This document shows positions 7,977 to 17,531 of a stretch of DNA of 64,000 nt, piece after piece. Every line of letters begins with the position of its first letter. The first letter of the stretch is position 1. The position numbers were made by a program, and so were the translations under genes. The notes beneath the pieces were generated by a model. The model was not told the origin of the DNA. It saw only the letters and a list, made by a program, of their open reading frames with translations, and made no database searches. Origin of the DNA: Clavibacter californiensis (GTDB lineage: Bacteria > Actinomycetota > Actinomycetes > Actinomycetales > Microbacteriaceae); assembly GCF_021952865.1 (NCBI RefSeq), contig NZ_CP040792.1:2728001-2792000 (forward strand), read 5' to 3'.

Positions 7977-8438
7977 TCAGCGGTCTCCGCGCACGGGGCG
8001 CTCGTCGACGGCGCTCACGCGCGAGCGTCCCCCGCTCCGGAGCCACCACAGGCCGAGGACCGGCAGCACGAGCGGGATGAACACGTAGCCGTAGCCGTAG
8101 ACCGACCACACGCTGTCGTGCGGGAAGAGCTGGGAGTCGACGAGGCTCAGGGTGCCCACGACGAGCACGCCCACGAGCTCGAACGCGATCGTGGCGAACG
8201 CGATCCGGTACCAGCGGCGCGCGGCCTCCTGCGTGCGCGCGGGCGCGACCAGGGCGACGGTCGCGACGATGTAGACCACGGCCGCGAGCGCGGAGAGCGC
8301 GTACGCGACGGGCGCCTCGTCGAACTTGGTGAGGATCTGCGTGACCGAGCGGCCCGTCGCGGCGAGGGCCAGCAGCCCGTAGAAGAAGACCAGGACCCGT
8401 CCGAGACCGGTCATGCGCGAGGTACGGGAGTCAGTCAT
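7977..8438 (-). CDS. Four-helix membrane protein upstream of ribF
   Basis: 153 residues with four predicted membrane helices (about 12-28, 43-65, 80-100 and 118-135), a polar N-terminus and a basic tail rich in Arg. No catalytic motif is visible and I do not recognise a named family, although small proteins of this shape are common in Actinobacteria. The stop lies two bases before the ribF GTG, suggesting cotranscription. On the minus strand GATAAT lies ten bases before the ATG, a likely -10 that gives a leaderless or nearly leaderless start. Confidence 0.75.
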   Translation of the reverse strand: MTDSRTSRMTGLGRVLVFFYGLLALAATGRSVTQILTKFDEAPVAYALSALAAVVYIVATVALVAPARTQEAARRWYRIAFATIAFELVGVLVVGTLSLVDSQLFPHDSVWSVYGYGYVFIPLVLPVLGLWWLRSGGRSRVSAVDERPVRGDR

Positions 8439-8476
8439 GGCACCTGCGATTATCCCCTACCCGAGGGAGAGGCCGG

Positions 8477-8845
8477 TCACGCGGACTGCACGTTCCAGAT
8501 GACGTCCATCCGGTAGACCATGATCGCGATGGCCAGGCACGACGCCCCCAGGATGATCGTGCTCCAGCGGGTGCGCTCGACCAGCGCCCAGAAGACCGCG
8601 AGCGGCGGGATCAGCAGGCCGCTCAGCAGGTAGGCGTAGAACTCGATCAGACTGCCCGACGGCGGGTTGCCGACCGCGGGCGCGACGATCGCCATGACGA
8701 GCTGCACCACGAGCAGCACCTCGACGAGCGCGGTGGGGAGCACCGTGAGGTCGCTCGGCTTCCGCCCGATGGCGCCGACGACGAGGCACAGGACACCCGC
8801 GACGACCGCGACGGCGACCTGCGCGACCGTGAACCAGCCGATCAC
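8477..8845 (-). CDS. Four-helix membrane protein coupled to truB
   Basis: 122 residues, nearly all membrane: helices at about 5-24, 36-56, 68-88 and 95-112, with short polar loops (GRKPSD, GNPPSG, ERTRW). No known motif. The GTG start overlaps the TGA of truB (GTGA), so it is translated behind truB. It resembles the next membrane protein (7977-8438) in size and position but not obviously in sequence. Function unknown. Confidence 0.72.
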   Translation of the reverse strand: MIGWFTVAQVAVAVVAGVLCLVVGAIGRKPSDLTVLPTALVEVLLVVQLVMAIVAPAVGNPPSGSLIEFYAYLLSGLLIPPLAVFWALVERTRWSTIILGASCLAIAIMVYRMDVIWNVQSA

Positions 8846-9801
8846 GACGCGCCCCGGTCGTCGGCCGGGAAGTTGACGATGGACGTGCCGGTGCGGCCGT
8901 GGAAGCCGACCAGCCCCACGAGCCGGCCGTCGGGCGCGACCGCGGCGAGCGGATCCCCCGTGGGCGCCTCGTCGGGCGTCGTGAGCTTCTTGCCGTGCCC
9001 GAGGTCGATCGCCTCCTGCTCGGTGAGGTGCAGCACGTCGAAGAGGCGCGCGGCGGCGTCGGCCGGCGGGATGAGGCGGTCGGCGACGACCATGTCGTCG
9101 ATCGGCACCGCGTCGTCGACGTGGAAGGGCCCGACGCGCGTGCGGCGGAGCGCGGTGAGGTGGCCGCCGACGCCGAGCGCGCGGCCGAGGTCGCGCGCGA
9201 GCGCCCGCACGTAGGTGCCGGACGAGCAGGTGATGCGGACGTCGAGGTCGAGCTGCGCGCCGTCCTCCTCGCCCTCCTCGGGCTCCACCGCGTCGAAGCG
9301 CAGCACGTCGAACGCGGAGACGGTGACCTCGCGCGCGGCGAGCTCGACGTCCTCACCGGCGCGGACGCGGGCGTACGCGCGCTTGCCGTCGACCTTGATG
9401 GCGCTCACGGCGCTCGGCACCTGCGAGATGGTGCCGCGGAGGTCCGCGATGGCCCGCTCCACGTCGGCGACGGCCAGGTCGCGGATCCGCCCGGGCTCGG
9501 CACGGGACACGACCTCGCCCTCGCGGTCGTCCGTCGTGGTGGCGCGACCGAGGCGGATGGTCGCCAGGTACTCCTTGTCGAGGCCGACGAGGTAGGTGAG
9601 CAGGCGCGTGGAGCTGTTGACGCCGAGGATCATGAGGCCCGTCGCCATCGGGTCGAGCGTGCCCGCGTGCCCGACCTTGCGGGTGCCGGCGAGGCGGCGC
9701 GTGCGGGCGACGAGGTCGTGGCTCGTCCACTCCCCGCGCTTGTCGATGAGGAGCAGGCCGCTCGCGGTGGAGGGCGCGGCGCGGGGGGTCGGGGTTTCCA
9801 T
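8842..9801 (-). CDS. truB: tRNA pseudouridine-55 synthase
   Basis: 319 residues. KVGHAGTLDPMATGL contains the catalytic Asp50 of the TruB family, in the expected place near the N-terminus; CSSGTYVRALARDLG near residue 200 is the second family signature, and a C-terminal PUA-like region follows (about 250-310). It converts U55 in the T-loop of tRNAs to pseudouridine. An acidic insert (EPEEGEEDGAQ) around residue 180 is a local expansion. In many Actinobacteria truB follows infB-rbfA directly; here it is about 2.7 kb away, separated by a ketopantoate-reductase-like gene, a degenerate kinase-like gene and mutY. Confidence 0.95.
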   Translation of the reverse strand: METPTPRAAPSTASGLLLIDKRGEWTSHDLVARTRRLAGTRKVGHAGTLDPMATGLMILGVNSSTRLLTYLVGLDKEYLATIRLGRATTTDDREGEVVSRAEPGRIRDLAVADVERAIADLRGTISQVPSAVSAIKVDGKRAYARVRAGEDVELAAREVTVSAFDVLRFDAVEPEEGEEDGAQLDLDVRITCSSGTYVRALARDLGRALGVGGHLTALRRTRVGPFHVDDAVPIDDMVVADRLIPPADAAARLFDVLHLTEQEAIDLGHGKKLTTPDEAPTGDPLAAVAPDGRLVGLVGFHGRTGTSIVNFPADDRGAS

Positions 9802-9887
9802 GGCCCCACCATCATGCCGTGCCCGGCGGTGCCCCCGGCTCCCTCGGATCCGCCCGGCCTAGGATCGATGGAGTCGGAGGAGGACGC

Positions 9888-10883
9888 GTGCGGATCGGTG
9901 TCGTGGGTGCTGGCGCGGTCGGCGGCACGCTCGCGGCGCTCCTCGAACGGGCCGGCCACGAGGTCGACGTCACCGCGCGCGGCCCGCATCTCCGGGCGAT
10001 CCAGGACCGCGGGCTGCGCCTCGCCGGCGGCTACGGAGACCACGTGGCGCGCGTCGCGGCGGCCGAGCGGTTGGGCCGCCCGCCCGAGCTCGCGATCGTC
10101 GCCACCAAGATCGCCGACGCCCGCGACGCCATGACGGAGAACGCGGGCTGGCTCCGCGGCATCCCCGTGCTCGTCGTGCAGAACGGCCTCTCCGCGATCA
10201 CGATGGGCGTCGAGTGCCTGCCGCGCTCCCAGGTCGTCGGCGGGCTCGCGCTCGCGGCGACGTCGCTCACCGAGCCCGGGCTCGTCACGGTCACGTCGCC
10301 CGCCGGCATGCAGATCGGCTCCGCGGACGGCCCTGGCGGTGCCGGGATCGCCCTGGTGCGCGAGGTGCTGGATCCCGTCATGCCGATCACGGTCGCCCCC
10401 GACTTCCGCGGCGCCCAGTGGACCAAGCTCGTCATCAACGGGATCAACGCGGTGCCGGCCGTCACCGGCCTCAGCGTGCAGGCCGTCATCGCCGAGCCCG
10501 TGCTCCGGCGCATCGTCACGCGCGCCATGCAGGAGACCGTGCGCACGGGGCTCGCGCGCGGGGTCACGTTCGGCCGGCTCGGCGGCCTCACCCACCGCCA
10601 CCTGCGGCTGTTCGCCTCGCTGCCGCTCCCCCTCGCCGAGCGCCTGCCGGTGTCGCTCGCCCGGAACATGGGGCAGGTGCCGAACCCCGGCTCGACGCTG
10701 CAGAGCATCCGCCGCAACCGCCTCACCGAGGTGGACCACCTCAACGGCGCGGTCTCGGCCCTCGCGCCCGGCGCCGGCCAGGACGCGCGCGTCAACGCCG
10801 CGCTGGTGCAGCTCGTGCACAGCGTGGAGGCCAGCGGCCGCCACATCTCCCCCGCGGACCTCGCCCGGCTCGTGCCGCGCTGA
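9888..10883 (+). CDS. Ketopantoate reductase-family protein (ApbA/PanE)
   Basis: 331 residues. The N-terminal Rossmann domain starts with RIGVVGAGAVGG, the NADPH-binding GxGxxG motif; a C-terminal helical domain carries the WTKLVINGINAVPAVTG region with the conserved Lys/Asn of this family. The family reduces 2-dehydropantoate to pantoate for coenzyme A synthesis, but paralogues act on other 2-oxo or 3-oxo acids and no pan genes are adjacent, so I leave the symbol blank. GTG at 9888 is preceded by GGAGGAGGA, a strong ribosome site, and a TAGGAT hexamer lies upstream near 9860. It is divergent from truB. Confidence 0.82.
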   Translation: MRIGVVGAGAVGGTLAALLERAGHEVDVTARGPHLRAIQDRGLRLAGGYGDHVARVAAAERLGRPPELAIVATKIADARDAMTENAGWLRGIPVLVVQNGLSAITMGVECLPRSQVVGGLALAATSLTEPGLVTVTSPAGMQIGSADGPGGAGIALVREVLDPVMPITVAPDFRGAQWTKLVINGINAVPAVTGLSVQAVIAEPVLRRIVTRAMQETVRTGLARGVTFGRLGGLTHRHLRLFASLPLPLAERLPVSLARNMGQVPNPGSTLQSIRRNRLTEVDHLNGAVSALAPGAGQDARVNAALVQLVHSVEASGRHISPADLARLVPR

Positions 10884-10901
10884 TCCCCGCTCCCGATCCG
10901 T

Positions 10902-10918
10902 CGGCGGGCGAGCCGCCG
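10902..10918. terminator. Short hairpin between convergent genes
   Basis: CGGCGG (10902-10907) pairs with CCGCCG (10913-10918) around a five-base loop, between two convergent stops at 10883 and 10932. The stem is only six pairs and has no T-run. Confidence 0.3.
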
Positions 10919-10931
10919 GACGCAGGACGCC

Positions 10932-11498
10932 TCAGCAGCTGTCGGCGAAGACGCGGCGCGGGAGCTCGGGATCGGTGACGTCCACGATCATGGTCGCCGC
11001 GCGTCGCGGATCCACCTGCCGGATGTAGCGGGCGTGAGCCTCCTGGGCCGCGGATCCGGCGTCGCCCCCCGAGGTCGCGAGCGGCTCGTCGGGCAGCAGC
11101 AGGTAGACGACCGCGTTCCAGAGGCCGCGGAGGTCCGGGGTCTGCAGGGCGTCCCCCGCGACGATCAGCACGGCGTCGTCGGGTGCGTCCGTCACGGCGT
11201 CCCCGTCGGGTCGCAGCGCGAACGCGCTGCCGGGCTTCCGGAACGGCCGCACGAGCCCGTCGCGGAGGGCGTCAGCCGCAGGAGCGCCGCCGCCGGAGGC
11301 GAAGTCCGCGGCCGCGACGGCGTACGCCCCGCGGCCGTCCGCGCGCAGCATGTCCGCGAGGTCGTGGGCGAACGCGCTCGGGTCCGCGAGCGGCCCGCCG
11401 TCGACCGCGAGGAACGCGCGTCCATGGCCGTAGTTGTGCAGGAACTCGTCGGCGAGCGAGGCGAGGACCTCGGCGCGGGAGGCGCGGTACAGGGGCAT
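10932..11498 (-). CDS. Uridine-kinase-like protein lacking the P-loop
   Basis: 188 residues. Overall it follows actinobacterial uridine/nucleoside-kinase-like proteins: an N-terminal helix, strand AFLAVDGG at about 29-36, a middle segment starting with RPFRKPGSAFALRPDGD, and a Walker-B-like strand DDAVLIVAGD. However, where the family has the phosphate loop GxxGxGK[ST], this protein reads GGPLADPSAF, with no Lys or following Ser/Thr in position. ATP binding in the usual way is therefore unlikely, and it may be a pseudokinase or regulator. The kinase relationship is my inference from pattern, not a search. TAGGCT lies six bases before the ATG, so it is probably leaderless. Confidence 0.6.
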   Translation of the reverse strand: MPLYRASRAEVLASLADEFLHNYGHGRAFLAVDGGPLADPSAFAHDLADMLRADGRGAYAVAAADFASGGGAPAADALRDGLVRPFRKPGSAFALRPDGDAVTDAPDDAVLIVAGDALQTPDLRGLWNAVVYLLLPDEPLATSGGDAGSAAQEAHARYIRQVDPRRAATMIVDVTDPELPRRVFADSC

Positions 11499-11536
11499 GC
11501 GCCGAGCCTAGGCTCATCGTCTCGTACGCTGGCCGG
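11499..11536. promoter_or_regulatory. Divergent leaderless promoters of the kinase-like gene and mutY
   Basis: The 38-base gap holds TAGGCT on the minus strand (11510-11505), six bases before the ATG at 11498, and TACGCT on the plus strand (11525-11530), six bases before the ATG at 11537. The palindrome GAGCCTAGGCTC covers the first element. Confidence 0.6.
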
Positions 11537-12415
11537 ATGCCGGAGACCGCCCTCGCCCGAGACGTGAACGCGTGGTTCCGGGAGAACGCCCGCGACCTGC
11601 CGTGGCGCCGCGAGGGCTTCGGATCCTGGGGGATCCTCGTCAGCGAGTTCATGCTGCAGCAGACGCCCGTGGTCCGCGTGATCCCGCGGCTCGAGGAGTG
11701 GCTCGCACGCTGGCCCGTGCCCGCTGCCCTCGCCTCGGCGCCCGCCAGCGAGGCCGTCCGCGCGTGGGGCCGCCTCGGCTACCCGCGGCGCGCGCTGAAC
11801 CTGCACGCGTGCGCGGTCGCGATCGTCGAGCGGCACGGTGGCGAGGTGCCGGAGGACGTGGATGCCCTGCTCGACCTGCCGGGCGTCGGCCCGTACACGG
11901 CGCGCGCGGTCGCGGCGTTCGCCTTCGGCCACCGCCATCCCGTGGTCGACATCAACGTGCGGCGGGTGCTCGCACGCGCGATCGCCGGCCAGGGCGACCC
12001 CGGACCGGCGCGCACGACCGTCGACCTCCAGGCGATGGAGGCGCAGCTGCCCGACGACGTCGCGGAGGCGCGCGTGTTCAACGCCGGCGCGATGGAACTC
12101 GGAGCGGTGATCTGCACGGCCCGCGCGCCACGCTGCGACGACTGCCCGGTGCGCGACCTGTGCGCATGGCGCGCCGCGGGGTACCCGGCCTACGACGGGC
12201 CGGCGCGCGTCATGCAGAAGCGGTTCGAGGGATCCGACCGCCAGGTGCGCGGCCTCCTGCTCGCCGAGCTGCGGTCGAGCCACTCCCCCGTGAGCGCGGC
12301 CGACCTCGCGACCGCGTGGCCGGAGCCCGTGCAGCGCGGGCGCGCGCTCGACGGCCTGCTCGCCGACGGGCTCGCCGTGCGCCAGCCCGACGGGACGTAC
12401 GCCCTGCCGAGCTGA
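11537..12415 (+). CDS. mutY: A/G-specific adenine DNA glycosylase
   Basis: 292 residues. MLQQTPVVRVIPR is the N-terminal MutY signature; LPGVGPYTARA (about residue 114) is the helix-hairpin-helix; VVDINV contains catalytic Asp138. The iron-sulfur cluster Cys are 193, 200, 203 and 209 (C-x6-C-x2-C-x5-C). It removes adenine mispaired with 8-oxoguanine. After the cluster only about 80 residues remain, so the C-terminal NUDIX-like 8-oxoG recognition domain of E. coli MutY is short or absent, as is common in Actinobacteria. TACGCT ends six bases before the ATG and no ribosome site is seen, suggesting a leaderless mRNA. It converges on rbfA. Confidence 0.92.
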   Translation: MPETALARDVNAWFRENARDLPWRREGFGSWGILVSEFMLQQTPVVRVIPRLEEWLARWPVPAALASAPASEAVRAWGRLGYPRRALNLHACAVAIVERHGGEVPEDVDALLDLPGVGPYTARAVAAFAFGHRHPVVDINVRRVLARAIAGQGDPGPARTTVDLQAMEAQLPDDVAEARVFNAGAMELGAVICTARAPRCDDCPVRDLCAWRAAGYPAYDGPARVMQKRFEGSDRQVRGLLLAELRSSHSPVSAADLATAWPEPVQRGRALDGLLADGLAVRQPDGTYALPS

Positions 12416-12423
12416 CGCGCGGC

Positions 12424-12451
12424 GGTCGACCGGCGCGGACGCCGGCCGACC
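12424..12451. terminator. Bidirectional hairpin between mutY and rbfA
   Basis: GGTCGACCGGCG (12424-12435) pairs with CGCCGGCCGACC (12440-12451) around a four-base loop. The single mismatch becomes a U-G pair in the minus-strand RNA, so the stem is best formed in the rbfA transcript. It lies exactly between two convergent stops. Confidence 0.6.
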
Positions 12452-12458
12452 GGATGGA

Positions 12459-12983
12459 TCAGTGCGCGGGCTCGTACCCGGGCGCCGAGCGGTCGGCGTC
12501 GTCGCCGTCCTCGCCGTCCTCGCCGTCCTCGTCGTCCTCGTCGTCCTCGTCGTCCTCCCCGATCACGCGGGGCTTGACGTACGGGTCCTCGTCGCCCGCG
12601 TAGACGCCGGCCTTCGCCTGCGCCTGCACGTCCGCGTCGCGCCGACGCGCCTCCTCCAGGAGGGCGTCGATCGCGGCCGCGTTCTCGGGCACGCCGTCGA
12701 GGATGAACTCGAGCGACGGCGTGAGGCGCGCGGTGATGTTCTTGCCCACCTCGCTGCGGAGCATGCCGGTGGCCGACTTGAGGGCGGCTGCCGTGTCGGC
12801 TCGCTCCTCGTCGGTGCCGTAGACCGTGTAGAAGATGCTGGCGTGCTGCAGGTCGCCCGTGACGCGCACGTCGGTGACGGTCACGAAGCCGAGCCGCGGG
12901 TCCTTGATGCCACGGTCGAGCTTGCGCGCGACGATCTCCTTGATGCGGTCGGCCATCTTCCTGGCCCTCGCGTGATCGACCAT
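12459..12983 (-). CDS. rbfA: Ribosome-binding factor A with acidic repeat tail
   Basis: 174 residues. The first 125 or so form the KH-like RbfA domain (MADRIKEIVARKLDRGIKDP near residue 10, then FVTVTDVRVTGDLQHASIFY), which helps mature the 5' end of 16S rRNA in the 30S subunit. The C-terminus is extended by an acidic run of EDDED and GED repeats encoded by near-perfect 9-base units (12500-12560). The ATG at 12983 is preceded by GGAAGGA. It is downstream of infB, as usual, but a very strong hairpin and a 17-base direct repeat lie between the two genes. Confidence 0.92.
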   Translation of the reverse strand: MVDHARARKMADRIKEIVARKLDRGIKDPRLGFVTVTDVRVTGDLQHASIFYTVYGTDEERADTAAALKSATGMLRSEVGKNITARLTPSLEFILDGVPENAAAIDALLEEARRRDADVQAQAKAGVYAGDEDPYVKPRVIGEDDEDDEDDEDGEDGEDGDDADRSAPGYEPAH

Positions 12984-13034
12984 GGTCGACGTCCTTCCGT
13001 GACGCTGCTCGCCGGGCGTGCTCGTCCGGCTGGA

Positions 13035-13102
13035 GTGCTGGTGCCCCGCGGGTGGCGGGTACCGCCGGACGCGAGCGCCCGGGTCGTGCTGGTGCCCCGC
13101 GG
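13035..13102. repeat. 17-base direct repeat between infB and rbfA
   Basis: The sequence GTGCTGGTGCCCCGCGG occurs at 13035-13051 and again at 13086-13102, 51 bases apart. It lies in the non-coding spacer upstream of rbfA, next to the hairpin at 13118-13149. Each copy is followed by a further partly self-complementary stretch. Confidence 0.75.
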
Positions 13103-13117
13103 ATCGCGGGACGGGGA

Positions 13118-13149
13118 GGGCCCCGCTCCCCTGGTGGGGAGCGGGGCCC
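13118..13149 (-). terminator. Perfect 14-bp hairpin after infB
   Basis: GGGCCCCGCTCCCC (13118-13131) and GGGGAGCGGGGCCC (13136-13149) are exact reverse complements with a four-base loop. In the minus-strand transcript it forms 13 bases past the infB stop. No T-run follows, so it may terminate, attenuate or simply protect the infB mRNA 3' end. Confidence 0.7.
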
Positions 13150-13162
13150 GGATCGGCCGGGG

Positions 13163-15997
<2,835 letters not shown>

Positions 15998-16093
15998 TGT
16001 TCTCCTGTCTGGGGGTCCTCTCCCAGGCAGGAGGGGACCGCTAGTGCTGGACGGATCTCATTTCGAGCCGCTCATTAGTTGTCCATGTGCCGT

Positions 16094-16387
16094 TCAGCCT
16101 GTTCTCTCGGATGCTCGCGCGCTCGGCTGGGCCGCGAGCCGCTCTCGTAGTCCCCCAAGAGCTGCGGGGTCGAGCGCCGCGTCGCTCCGCAGGGCCCGCC
16201 CGAAGGCACGCCGCGCGATCGCTCTGTCGATGCACTCGATGGTCGGATGGATCCACGCACCCCTGCCGGCCATCACCGCGCGCTCGTCGATGACGAGGGA
16301 GCTGGTGGGGGGATCGGCGACGATCCGCAGTAGCGCGGACCTCGGGGCACGCCGACGACAGCCGACGCACGTTCTTACCGGATCCAT
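16094..16387 (-). CDS. YlxR (DUF448) RNA-binding protein
   Basis: 97 residues. RTCVGCRRRAPRSALLRIV at the N-terminus is the signature of the YlxR family, and RGAWIHP near residue 42 and the following helix complete the fold. Members bind RNA and in Firmicutes modulate RNase P or transcription; the gene nearly always lies between nusA and infB, as here. The ATG at 16387 is preceded by GGAGGGGG at a short spacing. It starts 50 bases after the nusA stop and about 95 bases before infB. Identification is by motif and context. Confidence 0.9.
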   Translation of the reverse strand: MDPVRTCVGCRRRAPRSALLRIVADPPTSSLVIDERAVMAGRGAWIHPTIECIDRAIARRAFGRALRSDAALDPAALGGLRERLAAQPSARASERTG

Positions 16388-16437
16388 ACTACCCCCTCCG
16401 TCCGGCGGCGGGGAGGCCGGGTCGCGGCGGGCGGCGC

Positions 16438-17445
16438 TCAGTCGTCGCCCTCGAGGATCGAGTCGGGCTGGATGTCGATCTTCGCGCCCGTGAGCTTGGC
16501 GGCGAGGCGGGCGTTCTGGCCCTCCTTGCCGATGGCGAGCGACAGCTGGTAGTCCGGCACGAGGGCGCGGACGGCCTTGGTCGCCTGGTCGATGACGAAC
16601 GAGCTCGTGACGCGGGCGGGCGACAGCGCGTTGCCGACGAACACGGGCAGCGACTCGGAGTAGTCGACGATGTCGATCTTCTCGTCGTTGAGCTCCGCGG
16701 TGACGGCGCGGACGCGCTGCCCCAGCTCGCCGATGCAGGCGCCCTTGGCGTTGATGCCGGGCTCGGTCGCGCGCACCGCGATCTTCGTGCGGTGGCCGGC
16801 CTCGCGGGCGAGCGACACGATCTCGACGAGCCCCTGCGCGATCTCCGGAACCTCGAGCGCGAACAACTTCCGGACGAGGGACGGGTGCGTGCGCGAGACC
16901 GTGATCTGCGGGCCCTTCGCGCCGCGGGAGACGCTCGTGACGTAGACGCGCAGGCGGGAGCCGTGCACGTACTTCTCGCCGGGGACCTGCTCCTCGGGCG
17001 GGAGGATCGCCTCGATGGTGCCGAGGTCGACGTGGATCATGCGCGGGTTCGGGCCCTGCTGGATGACGCCCGCGACGATGTCGCCCTCGCGGCCCTTGAA
17101 CTCGCCGAGGATGCGGTCGTCGCCGATGTCACGCAGGCGCTGGTTGATGACCTGCTTCGCGGCGAAGGCGGCGATGCGGCCGAAGTCGCTCGGGCTGTCC
17201 TCGGACTCGCCGATGACGAGGCCGTCCTCGTCGAGCTCGGGGACGTGCACGGAGACGTGGCCGGTCTTGCGGTCCAGGTGCACGCGAGCGGGGGGCACGC
17301 CGTCGGCGACGGGCTTGGCGTCGGCCTGGTCGGTGTGCTTGAGGTAGGCGGTGAGGATGGCCTGCTCGATGATCGAGACGAGCTCCTCGAACGGGATCTC
17401 GCGCTCGCGCTCCATCAGGCGCAAGACGCTCAGGTCGATGTCCAC
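16438..17445 (-). CDS. nusA: Transcription termination/antitermination protein NusA
   Basis: 335 residues, the short form without C-terminal acidic repeats. N-terminal polymerase-binding domain (1-110), S1 domain ([19 protein letters not shown] onward, about 135-200), and two KH domains ([15 protein letters not shown] near 235 and [15 protein letters not shown] near 310). It controls pausing, termination and antitermination. The GTG start at 17445 is preceded by GAGGAG at eight bases. In many Actinobacteria rimP precedes nusA; here proS is upstream with a hairpin between, and no rimP is seen in the window. Confidence 0.96.
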   Translation of the reverse strand: MDIDLSVLRLMEREREIPFEELVSIIEQAILTAYLKHTDQADAKPVADGVPPARVHLDRKTGHVSVHVPELDEDGLVIGESEDSPSDFGRIAAFAAKQVINQRLRDIGDDRILGEFKGREGDIVAGVIQQGPNPRMIHVDLGTIEAILPPEEQVPGEKYVHGSRLRVYVTSVSRGAKGPQITVSRTHPSLVRKLFALEVPEIAQGLVEIVSLAREAGHRTKIAVRATEPGINAKGACIGELGQRVRAVTAELNDEKIDIVDYSESLPVFVGNALSPARVTSSFVIDQATKAVRALVPDYQLSLAIGKEGQNARLAAKLTGAKIDIQPDSILEGDD

Positions 17446-17476
17446 GGTGCGACTCCTCTATTCGGTTGGAAACACT

Positions 17477-17512
17477 CGAGGCTACCCGACCGGGAGCGGT
17501 CGGGCAGCCTCG
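17477..17512 (-). terminator. Hairpin between proS and nusA
   Basis: A 15-base arm at 17477-17491 pairs with 17498-17512 with one mismatch and a six-base loop. On the minus strand it follows the proS stop by about 20 bases and is followed by AGTGTTTCC, a short U-containing tract. It is probably the proS terminator or an attenuator ahead of nusA. Confidence 0.6.
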
Positions 17513-17531
17513 GGCGGGGGCGCGGTGCGGA

